Counted from the stretch's first letter, positions 1 through 7,632 are shown. The stretch: 57,580 nt of DNA from Marivita sp. S6314 (GCF_023015985.1 NZ_JALKAO010000009.1:1-57580); one strand, 5' to 3'. The notes: generated from the letters alone by a model not told the origin. Made by a program: numbers and translations.

Positions 1-273
1 TTCGAAGCCGAGGTCTACATCCTGACCAAGGAAGAAGGTGGCCGTCACACGCCGTTCTTCGCGAACTACCGTCCGCAGTTCTACTTCCGGACCACAGACG
101 TGACCGGCACCGTGACCCTGCCCGAGGGCACCGAAATGGTGATGCCAGGCGACAACCTGAAGTTCGACGTTGAACTGATCGCACCCATCGCCATGGAAGA
201 CGGCCTCCGCTTCGCGATCCGCGAAGGCGGCCGCACCGTCGGCTCCGGCGTCGTGTCCAAGATCGTCGCGTAA
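1..273 (+). CDS. tuf: Elongation factor Tu, 3' end (partial)
   Basis: The window opens inside this gene; the last 90 codons are present and end in TAA. They encode the third beta-barrel domain of EF-Tu, including [23 protein letters not shown] and the C-terminal [15 protein letters not shown]-Tu carries aminoacyl-tRNA to the ribosome as a GTP complex, and domain 3 contacts tRNA and EF-Ts. It lies directly before rpsJ, the usual join between the str and S10 clusters. The start and the number of tuf copies cannot be judged from here. Confidence 0.97.
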   Translation, partial: FEAEVYILTKEEGGRHTPFFANYRPQFYFRTTDVTGTVTLPEGTEMVMPGDNLKFDVELIAPIAMEDGLRFAIREGGRTVGSGVVSKIVA

Positions 274-296
274 GCACGGTTGAAATGAAATTGCGC

Positions 297-355
297 GGGG
301 CGGCGTTAGGCCGTCCCGTATTCGGTTCGATGAAGGGGCAGGGTGGTCCTGCCTC
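297..355 (+). promoter_or_regulatory. Two hairpins between tuf and rpsJ
   Basis: The 119-nt gap after tuf can fold into two stems. One is GGGGCGGC (297-304) with GCCGTCCC (310-317). The other is GGGGCAGG (335-342) with CCTGCCTC (348-355). Neither has a long T-run, so they may be a weak terminator or attenuator, or a leader for the S10 genes. Their role is inference. Confidence 0.35.
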
Positions 356-392
356 CTCCTCTCAACCGCAACGCCAATAAAGGCTAAGACCA

Positions 393-701
393 ATGCAAAG
401 CCAGACTATTCGCATTCGGCTCAAGGCGTTTGACTATCGTGTGCTCGACGCGTCGACACAGGAAATCGTCAACACCGCCAAGCGGACCGGCGCGCAAGTG
501 CGCGGCCCGATCCCGCTGCCGAACAAGATTGAGAAATTCACCGTTCTGCGCGGCCCGCACGTCAACAAGAAATCCCGCGACCAGTGGGAAATCCGCACAC
601 ACAAGCGGATGCTCGACATTGTTGACCCGACCCCACAGACCGTTGACGCTCTGATGAAACTCGACCTCGCCGCCGGCGTGGATGTCGAGATCAAGGTATA
701 A
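393..701 (+). CDS. rpsJ: 30S ribosomal protein S10
   Basis: S10 belongs to the head of the small subunit; in E. coli the same protein (NusE) also joins NusB in transcription antitermination. The product has 102 residues, the normal family length. [14 protein letters not shown] at the N-terminus and [17 protein letters not shown] in the middle are family signatures. The ATG follows an AAAGG about 10 nt upstream. It is the first gene of the S10 cluster, 12 nt before rplC. Confidence 0.98.
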   Translation: MQSQTIRIRLKAFDYRVLDASTQEIVNTAKRTGAQVRGPIPLPNKIEKFTVLRGPHVNKKSRDQWEIRTHKRMLDIVDPTPQTVDALMKLDLAAGVDVEIKV

Positions 702-713
702 GGGAGTATCGAC

Positions 714-1556
714 ATGATGCGCTCTGGTATCATCGCTAAGAAAGTCGGCATGACCCGGCTTTTCATGGAAGACGGAAAGCAGATTCCTGTGACCGTTCTC
801 CAACTCGACAAGCTGCAGGTTGTTGCACAGCGCACAGCTGACCAACATGGCTATTCGGCTGTTCAGCTGGGCACCGGTTCAATCAAGGCAAAGCGCGTCT
901 CAAAGGCGATGCGCGGTCACTTTGCTGCGGCGAATGTGGAACCCAAGCGGAAGGTCGCGGAATTCCGCGTGGCCCCTGAAAACCTGATCAATGTGGGTGA
1001 AGAGATCACCGCTGACCATTACTTCGAAGGTCAGTATGTGGATGTCTCCGGCACCTCGATTGGTAAAGGGTTCGCCGGTGCCATGAAGCGTCACAACTTT
1101 GGTGGTTTGCGCGCGTCGCATGGTGTTTCGATTTCGCACCGTTCGCACGGCTCCACCGGTCAGTGTCAGGATCCGGGCAAGGTCTTCAAAGGCAAGAAGA
1201 TGGCCGGTCACATGGGCGCTGTGAAGGTGACAACGCAGAACCTTCAGGTTGTGAAGACAGACGCGGAACGCGGCATCATCATGATCAAAGGCGCTGTTCC
1301 TGGCTCCAAAGGTGGCTGGGTGACTGTCAAGGACGCCATGAAGAAGCCGACGCCGGAAAACGTCATTCTGCCAGCCGCCCTGCGGTCGGCTGCTGACGAA
1401 GCCAAGCGTCTGGCCGAAGAAGCCGCTGCACAAGCCGCAGCTGAAGAAGCCGCCGCAGCAGAAGCTGCAGCCGCAGAAGCAGCAGCAGCCGAAGAGGCGG
1501 CCCTGAAAGAAGCGGAAGCTGAAATTCAGGCTGAGAAGAAGGAAGGCGACGAATGA
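714..1556 (+). CDS. rplC: 50S ribosomal protein L3 with long Ala/Glu tail
   Basis: L3 binds 23S rRNA near the peptidyl transferase centre. Residues 1 to about 215 are a normal L3 ([16 protein letters not shown], the loop around [20 protein letters not shown], and the C-terminal [12 protein letters not shown]). A further stretch of about 60 residues is almost only Ala, Glu and Lys, with repeated EAAAA units, and should form a charged helix. E. coli L3 has 209 residues, so this tail is an addition. Two ATGs (714, 717) follow GGGAG; 714 is used here. The stop overlaps rplD by 4 nt. Confidence 0.97.
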   Translation: MMRSGIIAKKVGMTRLFMEDGKQIPVTVLQLDKLQVVAQRTADQHGYSAVQLGTGSIKAKRVSKAMRGHFAAANVEPKRKVAEFRVAPENLINVGEEITADHYFEGQYVDVSGTSIGKGFAGAMKRHNFGGLRASHGVSISHRSHGSTGQCQDPGKVFKGKKMAGHMGAVKVTTQNLQVVKTDAERGIIMIKGAVPGSKGGWVTVKDAMKKPTPENVILPAALRSAADEAKRLAEEAAAQAAAEEAAAAEAAAAEAAAAEEAALKEAEAEIQAEKKEGDE

Positions 1557-2170
1557 AACTCGACGTGATCAAACTGGACGGCGGCAAAGCCGGGTCGGTC
1601 GAGCTGACGGACGAGATCTTCGATCTCGACCCGCGCGCCGACATCCTGCACCGTGTGGTGCGCTGGCAGCGCAACAAAGCGCAGCAGGGCACGCACAAGG
1701 TGAAAACCCGCTCCGAGGTCAGCTACTCCAAGAAGAAGATCTATCGCCAGAAGGGCACCGGCGGCGCACGCCACGGCTCCCGCAACGCGCCGATCTTCCG
1801 CAAGGGTGGTATCTACAAGGGCCCAACCCCCCGCAGCCACGCGCATGATCTTCCCAAGAAGGTCCGTGCTCTTGGTCTCAAGCACGCTCTGTCGGCCAAG
1901 GCCAAAGAGGGTTCGCTGGTGATCATCGACGCATTGTCGACAGATGGGAAAACGGGCGCTCTGGCCAAGCAGGTCAAGGACCTGGGCTGGAAGCGCGCGC
2001 TGATCATCGACGGTGCGGACGTGAACGAAGGGTTCGCTCAGGCAGCAGCCAATATCGAAGGTCTCGATATTCTGCCGTCCATGGGTGCAAACGTTTATGA
2101 CATCCTCAAGCGCGACACCCTGGTGTTGACGAAGGCGGGTGTCGAAGCACTGGAGGCTCGGTTGAAATGA
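1553..2170 (+). CDS. rplD: 50S ribosomal protein L4
   Basis: L4 lines the nascent-chain exit tunnel and in enterobacteria represses its own S10 operon. The 205-residue product has the family length and the tunnel-loop motif [19 protein letters not shown] followed by [22 protein letters not shown] overlaps the rplC stop as ATGA and the gene's own stop overlaps rplW by 4 nt, so rplC, rplD and rplW are translationally coupled. Whether L4 autoregulates here cannot be seen. Confidence 0.98.
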   Translation: MKLDVIKLDGGKAGSVELTDEIFDLDPRADILHRVVRWQRNKAQQGTHKVKTRSEVSYSKKKIYRQKGTGGARHGSRNAPIFRKGGIYKGPTPRSHAHDLPKKVRALGLKHALSAKAKEGSLVIIDALSTDGKTGALAKQVKDLGWKRALIIDGADVNEGFAQAAANIEGLDILPSMGANVYDILKRDTLVLTKAGVEALEARLK

Positions 2171-2463
2171 GCGCGAAAGCAGAACATTACGACGTGATCC
2201 GCAAGCCGATCATCACCGAGAAAACCACCATGGCGTCCGAGAACGGCGCGGTTGTTTTCGAAGTGGCGATCGACGCCAACAAACCACAGATCAAGGCCGC
2301 TGTTGAGGCGCTCTTTGGTGTGTCGGTCAAGGCGGTCAACACGACAATCACGAAGGGCAAAACCAAGCGCTTCCGCGGCACCATGGGCCGCCGGAAAGAC
2401 GTGAAGAAAGCCTACGTGACACTGGCCGAAGGCAACACAATCGACGTGACCACCGGTCTTTGA
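2167..2463 (+). CDS. rplW: 50S ribosomal protein L23
   Basis: L23 sits at the tunnel exit and is the docking site for trigger factor and SRP. The 98-residue product starts [20 protein letters not shown], typical of L23, and keeps the [20 protein letters not shown] region. It overlaps rplD by 4 nt. Unusually, the operon does not continue straight into rplB: a terminator follows within 50 nt, and an antisense toxin-antitoxin pair occupies the next kilobase. Confidence 0.98.
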   Translation: MSAKAEHYDVIRKPIITEKTTMASENGAVVFEVAIDANKPQIKAAVEALFGVSVKAVNTTITKGKTKRFRGTMGRRKDVKKAYVTLAEGNTIDVTTGL

Positions 2464-2470
2464 GTGTGTT

Positions 2471-2492
2471 GCCGGGCTGAAGCCCGGCCTAC
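2471..2492. repeat. REP-like palindrome, family B, copy 1
   Basis: GCCGGGCT-GA-AGCCCGGC followed by CTAC. The same unit, in the other orientation, recurs at 16694-16715 and 17325-17346, always in gaps of the ribosomal cluster. The pattern (short GC-rich palindrome with a fixed CTAC/GTAG on one side) is REP-like. Confidence 0.7.
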
Positions 2493-2506
2493 GGAAAATG
2501 AGAAAG

Positions 2507-2536
2507 CCCCTCGCCAGTTTTGGCGGGGGGTTTTTT
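2507..2536 (+). terminator. Intrinsic terminator after rplW
   Basis: A 10-bp stem, CCCCTCGCCA paired with TGGCGGGGGG (one T-G wobble), closes a GTTT loop and is followed by six T. This is a strong intrinsic terminator 44 nt after the rplW stop. It should separate rpsJ-rplC-rplD-rplW from the rest of the S10 genes. Confidence 0.85.
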
Positions 2537-2554
2537 CTATGTGGACTCGGGCCC

Positions 2555-2712
2555 GAATAGCGCCGAAGGCGCTGGGCCATCGCCAGACCGCCCCCCGGGC
2601 TGGCGATTTGGTGGGGCTAGCGCTTCGCTCAGATCATCTTCGGACTTGGCTGGAATTAAGTGCTACTGAACATCGGATGGAACGCCATCCCGCGGTCTGG
2701 CGACGGCCCAGC
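2555..2712 (+). repeat. Structured dispersed repeat, copy 1
   Basis: The core (2571-2712) is bounded by a 21-nt inverted repeat with one mismatch; the left arm contains GGGCCATCGCCAGACCGC and the right arm GCGGTCTGGCGACGGCCC. A nested stem pairs ATCGCCAG with CTGGCGAT. CCCCCCGGGCTGGCGATTTG recurs exactly in copy 3, and CCCGCGGTCT is shared by all three copies (7144-7279; 17687-17855). It ends 16 nt before the brnA stop. No coding capacity is evident. Confidence 0.65.
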
Positions 2713-2728
2713 ATCGGCACGAAGATTC

Positions 2729-2986
2729 CTACTTGTGGGCGTCGGCATAGGCTTTCAGAACGGCGGCCATGCGCTTGGTGTAGCCCTTTGGGTCCTCACC
2801 TTGAAAAAAGGCAATCACATCATCCGGCAGGCGCAAGCTCACAACGGGTTTCGCGCGCGGGGGCGTGACCTTGGCGTTTTCCCAGAAATCCTGCCCCAAT
2901 TCTGCGATGTCTGAATAATCAATCTCGCTATCCGGCATGTTTGCCAGTTCTTCAGGCGTCAGGGCTCTCTTGTATCGCTTGCTCAT
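2729..2986 (-). CDS. brnA: BrnA-family antitoxin
   Basis: An 85-residue protein starting MSKRYKRALTPEELANMPD. Its C-terminus, KPVVSLRLPDDVIAFF then GYTKRMAAVLKAYADAH, is the ribbon-helix-helix of BrnA antitoxins, which neutralise BrnT and repress the brnTA promoter. Longer upstream starts are possible in frame, but this ATG matches the family. It overlaps the 3' end of brnT by 35 nt, the usual brnT-brnA order. The pair lies antisense inside the S10 cluster, between rplW and rplB. Confidence 0.88.
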   Translation of the reverse strand: MSKRYKRALTPEELANMPDSEIDYSDIAELGQDFWENAKVTPPRAKPVVSLRLPDDVIAFFQGEDPKGYTKRMAAVLKAYADAHK

Positions 2987-3245
2987 AGCGCGCGCGTTCC
3001 TGTTTGTTGGCCTTGCGTGCCGAGATGATCCAGCATGTGCCATACCGGTCGGTATGAACAACCACCAGAACCGCAACGTTATCAATACAGCCGATGCTTA
3101 TCAGACGGGTTTCACCGTATGCGAAGCGGGTGTCTTCAACATCGACGGTCGGGCTTTCGAAGATGCGGCAGGCCGTTTCAAAGTCGATACCGTGTTTTTC
3201 GATGTTTGCCCGATTCTTCTGGTCGTTCCATTCGTAAGTTTTCAT
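2952..3245 (-). CDS. brnT: BrnT-family ribonuclease toxin
   Basis: A 97-residue protein starting MKTYEWNDQKNRANIEKHGI, the BrnT signature (W/F-E-W-D-x-x-K-x-x-x-N-x-x-K-H-G). It ends with ISARKANKQERARYEQ, also family-typical. BrnT toxins are RNases with a RelE-like fold that stop translation under stress. A GTG 12 nt upstream is in frame, but the ATG fits the family better; no strong Shine-Dalgarno is visible. It is oriented against the flanking ribosomal genes, so it must have its own promoter. Confidence 0.88.
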   Translation of the reverse strand: MKTYEWNDQKNRANIEKHGIDFETACRIFESPTVDVEDTRFAYGETRLISIGCIDNVAVLVVVHTDRYGTCWIISARKANKQERARYEQAIQESPDA

Positions 3246-3249
3246 GTTG

Positions 3250-3269
3250 TGTATCACACATTGTATTAC
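3250..3269 (-). promoter_or_regulatory. Candidate BrnA operator (direct repeats)
   Basis: Two near-identical octamers, GTGATACA and GTAATACA on the minus strand, start 12 nt apart just upstream of the brnT ATG. Short repeated half-sites near the start codon are typical of ribbon-helix-helix autorepressors. Binding by BrnA is inference. Confidence 0.3.
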
Positions 3270-3377
3270 GTTTCCATGCTTGCCTGTACGTGGCCAATCC
3301 TCTGCTATTTTTGTTTACGACGCCTTAAGCTCGTTTTCGGACGCCGCGCGATGACCTGAAAACCTTTGCGAAACGCC

Positions 3378-3406
3378 TTGACCCGGCAGCCCCACTTTCA
3401 TAGACA
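3378..3406 (+). promoter_or_regulatory. Candidate promoter for rplB-rplP
   Basis: TTGACC, 17 nt, then TAGACA. The -35 box and spacing are good and the -10 box is moderate. It lies in the gap between brnT and rplB (3246-3553), where a restart is needed because rplW is followed by a terminator. A hairpin at 3420-3441 (AGCCCCGG paired with CCGGGGCT, 6-nt loop) follows without a T-run and would be in the leader. Confidence 0.4.
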
Positions 3407-3553
3407 CCCTCAACCGCGCAGCCCCGGATTCGTCCGGGGCTTCGTTGTTGCGCTAATCGGGCACCTACGGGGGCCTATACCAATGGCGGGCCAAGCCCCG
3501 TCCAAACATAGCGGGTCGTCAAAGACCTGCACTGCTAACGGAAGACAGAAAGC

Positions 3554-4396
3554 ATGGCACTCAAGTCGTATAAGCCGACGACGCCGGGCCAGCGCGGGCT
3601 GGTGCTGATCGACCGTTCGGAGCTGTGGAAAGGCCGTCCGGTCAAAGCCCTTACTGAGGGTTTGACCAAATCGGGTGGCCGGAACAACACCGGACGTATC
3701 ACATCACGTCGTCGCGGTGGTGGGGCGAAACGCCTTTACCGGATCGTAGATTTCAAACGCAACAAGATGGATGTGGGCGCAACCGTCGCGCGCATCGAGT
3801 ATGACCCCAACCGGACCGCGTTCATCGCGCTGGTGCAGTATGATGACGGCGAACAGGCCTACATCCTCGCACCGCAGCGTCTCGCGATTGGTGACCGGGT
3901 CGTGGCAAGCGCCAAGGCCGACGTGAAGCCGGGCAACGCGATGCCGTTCTCGGGCATGCCCATCGGGACAATCGTTCACAACATCGAACTGAAGCCCGGC
4001 AAAGGTGGTCAGATCGCACGTGCCGCCGGCACCTACGCCCAGTTCGTGGGTCGTGATGGTGGCTACGCGCAGATCCGTCTGTCTTCGGGCGAACTGCGCA
4101 TGGTGCGTCAGGAATGCATGGCCACCGTTGGTGCCGTGTCGAACCCTGACAATTCCAACCAGAACTTCGGTAAAGCGGGCCGCATGCGCCACAAGGGTAT
4201 CCGCCCAAGCGTTCGTGGTGTCGTCATGAACCCGATCGACCACCCGCACGGTGGTGGTGAAGGCCGGACATCGGGTGGTCGCCACCCTGTGACCCCATGG
4301 GGCAAGCCGACCAAAGGCAAGCGCACCCGCAACAAGAACAAAGCGTCGCAGAAGCTGATCATCCGCTCGCGTCACGCCAAGAAGAAGGGGCGTTAA
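3554..4396 (+). CDS. rplB: 50S ribosomal protein L2
   Basis: L2 is a core 50S protein needed for subunit association and peptidyl transfer. The 280-residue product has the family length. It carries the RNA-binding [20 protein letters not shown] near residue 40 and the C-terminal [19 protein letters not shown], which holds the conserved histidine near the active centre. It restarts the S10 series after the toxin-antitoxin insertion, 3 nt before rpsS. Confidence 0.98.
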   Translation: MALKSYKPTTPGQRGLVLIDRSELWKGRPVKALTEGLTKSGGRNNTGRITSRRRGGGAKRLYRIVDFKRNKMDVGATVARIEYDPNRTAFIALVQYDDGEQAYILAPQRLAIGDRVVASAKADVKPGNAMPFSGMPIGTIVHNIELKPGKGGQIARAAGTYAQFVGRDGGYAQIRLSSGELRMVRQECMATVGAVSNPDNSNQNFGKAGRMRHKGIRPSVRGVVMNPIDHPHGGGEGRTSGGRHPVTPWGKPTKGKRTRNKNKASQKLIIRSRHAKKKGR

Positions 4397-4399
4397 TCA

Positions 4400-4678
4400 A
4401 TGTCTCGTTCCGTATGGAAAGGCCCCTTTGTGGACGCATATGTCCTCAAGAAGGCCGAAGCGACCCGCGAAAGTGGTCGCAACGAAGTTATCAAGATCTG
4501 GTCGCGCCGCTCGACGATCCTGCCCCAGTTCGTGGGTCTGACGTTTGGCGTTTACAACGGTCAGAAGCATGTTCCTGTTAACGTCACCGAAGACATGATC
4601 GGTCAGAAGTTCGGCGAGTACTCGCCCACTCGGACCTACTATGGTCACGCGGCTGACAAAAAAGCGAAGCGGAAGTAA
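4400..4678 (+). CDS. rpsS: 30S ribosomal protein S19
   Basis: S19 forms a complex with S13 in the head of the 30S subunit. The 92-residue protein starts [18 protein letters not shown] and contains [20 protein letters not shown] and the basic [14 protein letters not shown] end, all family signatures. It lies 3 nt after rplB and 3 nt before rplV, in a tightly packed operon. Confidence 0.98.
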   Translation: MSRSVWKGPFVDAYVLKKAEATRESGRNEVIKIWSRRSTILPQFVGLTFGVYNGQKHVPVNVTEDMIGQKFGEYSPTRTYYGHAADKKAKRK

Positions 4679-4681
4679 GTC

Positions 4682-5062
4682 ATGGGCAAGGATAAGAACC
4701 CCCGCCGCGTGGCAGACAACGAAGCAATGGCAAAACTGCGCATGCTTCGCACAAGCCCGCAAAAGCTGAACCTTGTTGCCGGTCTCATCCGTGGCAAGAA
4801 GGTGGACAAGGCGCTGAACGATCTGACCTTCTCAAAGAAGCGGATCGCGGTTGACGTGAAGAAGTGCCTTCAGTCCGCCATCGCCAACGCCGAGAACAAC
4901 CACGGTCTGGACGTCGACGAGCTGATCGTTGCTGAAGCCTATGTGGGCAAGAACCTCGTGATGAAGCGCGGGCGTCCTCGGGCACGTGGCCGGTTTGGCA
5001 AGATCATGAAGCCGTTCTCGGAAATCACCATCAAGGTGCGTCAAGTTGAGGAGCAAGCCTAA
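4682..5062 (+). CDS. rplV: 50S ribosomal protein L22
   Basis: L22 lines the exit tunnel with a long beta-hairpin. The 126-residue product shows the [20 protein letters not shown] helix and the tunnel hairpin [19 protein letters not shown]. The TAA stop overlaps the ATG of rpsC by one base (TAATG), implying coupled translation. Confidence 0.98.
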   Translation: MGKDKNPRRVADNEAMAKLRMLRTSPQKLNLVAGLIRGKKVDKALNDLTFSKKRIAVDVKKCLQSAIANAENNHGLDVDELIVAEAYVGKNLVMKRGRPRARGRFGKIMKPFSEITIKVRQVEEQA

Positions 5063-5775
5063 TGGGTAACAAAACAAACCCGATCGGTATGCGCCTGCAG
5101 GTGAACCGCACCTGGGACAGCCGCTGGTACGCCGACACCAAGGATTACGGTGATCTTCTGCTCGAAGACATCGCGATCCGTGACTTCATCGAAAAAGAGT
5201 GCAAGCAGGCCGGTGTGGCGCGCGTGATCATTGAACGCCCCCACAAGAAGTGCCGCGTGACCATTCACACAGCCCGCCCCGGCGTCATCATCGGCAAGAA
5301 AGGCGCGGACATCGAAACGCTCCGCAAGAAGCTGGCCGCGATGACCGACTCCGAGCTGCACCTCAACATCGTTGAAGTGCGCAAGCCGGAGCTGGACGCG
5401 CAACTGGTTGGTGAGAGCATTTCTCAGCAGCTGGAACGTCGCGTGTCTTTCCGTCGTGCCATGAAGCGCGCCGTGCAGAACGCGATGCGTATGGGTGCCC
5501 TGGGCATCCGTGTGAATGTTGCGGGTCGTCTTGGCGGTGCCGAGATTGCGCGGACCGAATGGTATCGTGAAGGGCGCGTGCCGCTTCACACGCTGCGGGC
5601 CGACATCGACTATGCCAATGTTGAAGCGGAAACCGCTTACGGCATCATCGGCATCAAGGTCTGGATCTTCAAAGGCGAGATCATGGAACATGATCCGTCC
5701 GCACGGGATCGCAAGGCGCAAGAACTTCAGGACGGTCCCGCACCCCGTGGTGCTGGCGGCGGTCGGAGGAACTAA
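5062..5775 (+). CDS. rpsC: 30S ribosomal protein S3
   Basis: S3 surrounds the mRNA entry channel and has KH-domain RNA binding. The 237-residue product starts [20 protein letters not shown]. It carries the KH motif [17 protein letters not shown] near residue 75 and the C-terminal domain around [20 protein letters not shown]. It ends in a Gly/Arg-rich tail. The start overlaps rplV; rplP begins 2 nt after its stop. Confidence 0.98.
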   Translation: MGNKTNPIGMRLQVNRTWDSRWYADTKDYGDLLLEDIAIRDFIEKECKQAGVARVIIERPHKKCRVTIHTARPGVIIGKKGADIETLRKKLAAMTDSELHLNIVEVRKPELDAQLVGESISQQLERRVSFRRAMKRAVQNAMRMGALGIRVNVAGRLGGAEIARTEWYREGRVPLHTLRADIDYANVEAETAYGIIGIKVWIFKGEIMEHDPSARDRKAQELQDGPAPRGAGGGRRN

Positions 5776-5777
5776 TC

Positions 5778-6191
5778 ATGCTTCAACCAAAGCGTACAAA
5801 ATTCCGTAAAATGCACAAGGGCCGGATCAAGGGCCTTGCAAAGGGCGGATCCGACCTGAACTTCGGGACATACGGCCTCAAGGCTCTGGAACCTGAGCGT
5901 GTCACCGCGCGTCAGATCGAAGCCGCCCGTCGTGCCATGACGCGTCACATGAAGCGTCAGGGCCGCGTCTGGATCCGCATCTTCCCGGACACGCCGGTCA
6001 CTGCCAAGCCTATCGAAGTGCGTATGGGTAAAGGTAAAGGCTCTGTTGACCGCTGGGTCTGCAAGGTTAAGCCGGGCCGCGTGATGTTCGAGATCGACGG
6101 CGTCAACGAAGACATCGCCCGCGAGGCCCTGCGTCTTGCCGCGATGAAGCTGCCGGTCAAGACACGGGTTATGGTCCGCGAGGACTGGTAA
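5778..6191 (+). CDS. rplP: 50S ribosomal protein L16
   Basis: L16 lies near the A-site tRNA elbow. The 137-residue product has the family start [19 protein letters not shown], the [20 protein letters not shown] helix and the PITEKP-region equivalent [18 protein letters not shown]. It closes the rplB-rplP block; the next ribosomal gene, rpmC, is displaced by 1.2 kb because of an antisense insertion. Confidence 0.98.
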   Translation: MLQPKRTKFRKMHKGRIKGLAKGGSDLNFGTYGLKALEPERVTARQIEAARRAMTRHMKRQGRVWIRIFPDTPVTAKPIEVRMGKGKGSVDRWVCKVKPGRVMFEIDGVNEDIAREALRLAAMKLPVKTRVMVREDW

Positions 6192-6198
6192 ACGGTTC

Positions 6199-6222
6199 GG
6201 TGCGTGAGATCACGCACCCTAC
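6199..6222. repeat. REP-like palindrome, family A, copy 1
   Basis: GGTGCGTGA-GA-TCACGCACC followed by CTAC. The same unit recurs at 10816-10839, 10855-10882, 17605-17628 and 17644-17667, twice as head-to-head or tail-to-tail doublets. Palindromes ending in GTAGG/CCTAC with a GTGCGT core are a widespread type of REP element in bacteria. Confidence 0.75.
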
Positions 6223-6233
6223 GAGATTTGAGG

Positions 6234-6262
6234 CCCCCGGTGCGAAAGCGCCGGGGGTTCTC
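6234..6262. terminator. Hairpin terminator between rplP and convergent small gene
   Basis: A 10-bp stem, CCCCCGGTGC with GCGCCGGGGG, closes a GAAA tetraloop (6234-6257) and is followed by TTCTC. It lies between the stop of rplP and the stop of a gene on the other strand, so it could serve both directions. The T-run is short, so efficiency is uncertain. Confidence 0.6.
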
Positions 6263-6263
6263 G

Positions 6264-6443
6264 TTATTCGCGCCAAGTCTCGGCCGCTGGACTGACCATG
6301 ATGTCTACGAGCGGATGACCGTGCGTCCTATGCCATTCGGACTGCGCTTTGAATGCCGCGGCGTTTTCTTCCAACCACTTCTGGTATTCCGCAGAGGTGG
6401 TCGATCTGTTCTTGTCGTTGTCCGCAGGTGTATTCTCGGGCAT
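6264..6443 (-). CDS. Small protein, 59 residues (weakly CcdA-antitoxin-like)
   Basis: An open frame from ATG to TAA encodes 59 residues starting MPENTPADND. It begins 4 nt after the stop of the TIGR02466 gene, so the two are probably co-translated. The middle, EYQKWLEENAAAF, and the later WHRTHGHPL faintly recall the C-terminal segment of CcdA antitoxins (W-x-E-x-x, H-G-x-P-L), but no CcdB toxin is next to it. No other function is suggested. The resemblance is weak and the assignment unsure; the coding nature is supported by spacing and codon choice. Confidence 0.5.
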   Translation of the reverse strand: MPENTPADNDKNRSTTSAEYQKWLEENAAAFKAQSEWHRTHGHPLVDIMVSPAAETWRE

Positions 6444-6447
6444 ATCG

Positions 6448-7068
6448 TTATTCCCACTTGTAGTTAAAACTCACCGACACCCGTTCATCCTCGGCTTGGT
6501 TCATCACCACTTCATGACGTAGCCAGCTTTCCCAGAGCAGGACGTCGCTGACTGCAGGTGAGACGTAGATGAAGTTCCGCATCTCTTCACGAGCATCTTT
6601 GATGCGGGGTGGGGCGGCCATCATCATGGCGTGGCGAGGGTCTTCGAGTTTCAGGGCCGACGCGCCTTCGGGCATGGACACGTAAGTGGTGCCGGAAATC
6701 ACGGAATGCGGGTGGATGTGGGCCGAATGAAAGCCGCCTTCGGGCAGAATGTTGATCCACAGATCTTCGAGCACCAAAGCGCGACCGTCGAGGTCAAACT
6801 CCAGATCCTTGGCAAACGCCGCGACATGGGCATCGAGTGATTTGACCAGATCGGCAAAGATCGGGAAGCGCCAGGGCAGGTCGGTCAGGGAGGCGTAAGA
6901 GGTGTAGCCGGGATAGCCTTGGTCTTCGCACCAGTCCTGGCCGGCTTCATCGTCCTGGGCGATGGAGAAACAGGAGGCTTCCATCTCGTCCGGGTCAATT
7001 TTTGGGCCGTGTTCCGACAATGGGGCTTGGTAGAGGCGGGTGACAAAAAGAGATTTTATAGTGCTCAT
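6448..7068 (-). CDS. TIGR02466-family putative 2OG-Fe(II) oxygenase
   Basis: A 206-residue protein with the features of the TIGR02466 family. It has a jelly-roll core with GGFHSAHIHPHSVISGTTYV (candidate iron-binding histidines), then a C-terminal SWLRHEV and VSVSFNYKW, as in the 2OG-Fe(II) oxygenase fold. The substrate is unknown. The start MSTIKSL (ATG at 7068) was preferred to longer in-frame starts, which would run through a repeat. It is antisense to the ribosomal genes and followed 4 nt later by a 59-residue small gene; together they split rplP from rpmC. Confidence 0.8.
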   Translation of the reverse strand: MSTIKSLFVTRLYQAPLSEHGPKIDPDEMEASCFSIAQDDEAGQDWCEDQGYPGYTSYASLTDLPWRFPIFADLVKSLDAHVAAFAKDLEFDLDGRALVLEDLWINILPEGGFHSAHIHPHSVISGTTYVSMPEGASALKLEDPRHAMMMAAPPRIKDAREEMRNFIYVSPAVSDVLLWESWLRHEVVMNQAEDERVSVSFNYKWE

Positions 7069-7143
7069 CGTGCGTCCAATGCGAGGCAGTGTTACTCCCT
7101 TTGGTGGACCAGCGACCCGGCGCGGAGTCAAGGCGAAGCCGCC

Positions 7144-7279
7144 GCGCCATGGCCAGACCGCCCGCACGGGCTGGCCATTGGTTGATGTAAGCGAGACGTT
7201 CAGGCAGAGCGATGATGCGGCCACCATAAATTGCGTCGTTCCGCGGTTATTTGGCCATCCCGCGGTCTGTCCACAGCGC
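7144..7279 (+). repeat. Structured dispersed repeat, copy 2
   Basis: The ends form an imperfect inverted repeat, GCGCCATGGCCAGACCGC (7144-7161) with GCGGTCTGTCCACAGCGC (7262-7279). The nested stem of copy 1 is kept with compensating changes: ATGGCCAG pairs with CTGGCCAT, against ATCGCCAG with CTGGCGAT in copy 1. The rest of the 343-nt gap 7069-7411 holds only a candidate promoter; no gene is seen there. Confidence 0.6.
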
Positions 7280-7294
7280 TCGGACACAAAGGGG

Positions 7295-7323
7295 TTGCGC
7301 GACCCTGATATCCCGCCTATACG
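7295..7323 (+). promoter_or_regulatory. Candidate promoter for rpmC and the spc genes
   Basis: TTGCGC, 17 nt, TATACG. The -10 box is good and the -35 box moderate. It lies 88 nt before rpmC, beyond the antisense insertion, where transcription of the downstream ribosomal genes would have to restart. Confidence 0.35.
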
Positions 7324-7411
7324 CGCCACTTCATCCACCTCCACCGGGAATCAGGGTGACCTGCGCCAATGACGGGGCTCTCCGGTGATGTTGACAGAAA
7401 GGAATGGCGAC

Positions 7412-7618
7412 ATGAACGCCAAGGAACTCGGTGATAAGACACCGGATCAGCTTCGTGATGAGCTGGTTACTCTGAAAAAAGAGGCTTTCAACCTGCGTTT
7501 CCAGCAGGCCACAGGCCAGCTTGAGAACACCGCGCGCATTCGTGAAGTGCGCCGCAACGTGGCACGGATCAACACCGTGCTGAACCAAAAGGCTGCTGCT
7601 GCAGCCGCTGACGCGTAA
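7412..7618 (+). CDS. rpmC: 50S ribosomal protein L29
   Basis: L29 is a small helical protein at the tunnel exit. The 68-residue product [18 protein letters not shown] has the L29 start and ends in an Ala-rich tail (KAAAAAADA). The start at 7412 follows AAAGGAATGG; an ATG 27 nt upstream is in frame but fits the family poorly. It opens the next ribosomal block, 14 nt before rpsQ. Confidence 0.97.
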   Translation: MNAKELGDKTPDQLRDELVTLKKEAFNLRFQQATGQLENTARIREVRRNVARINTVLNQKAAAAAADA

Positions 7619-7632
7619 GGGAGGCCAGAGAG

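Noticed and set aside
1390-1556. Frameshift creating the Ala/Glu tail of L3
   Set aside because: The tail is in frame to a stop that overlaps rplD by exactly 4 nt, so it is a true extension.
2095-2580. 161-codon minus-strand frame over rplD and rplW
   Set aside because: Antisense to two certain ribosomal genes and reading through a terminator and a repeat.
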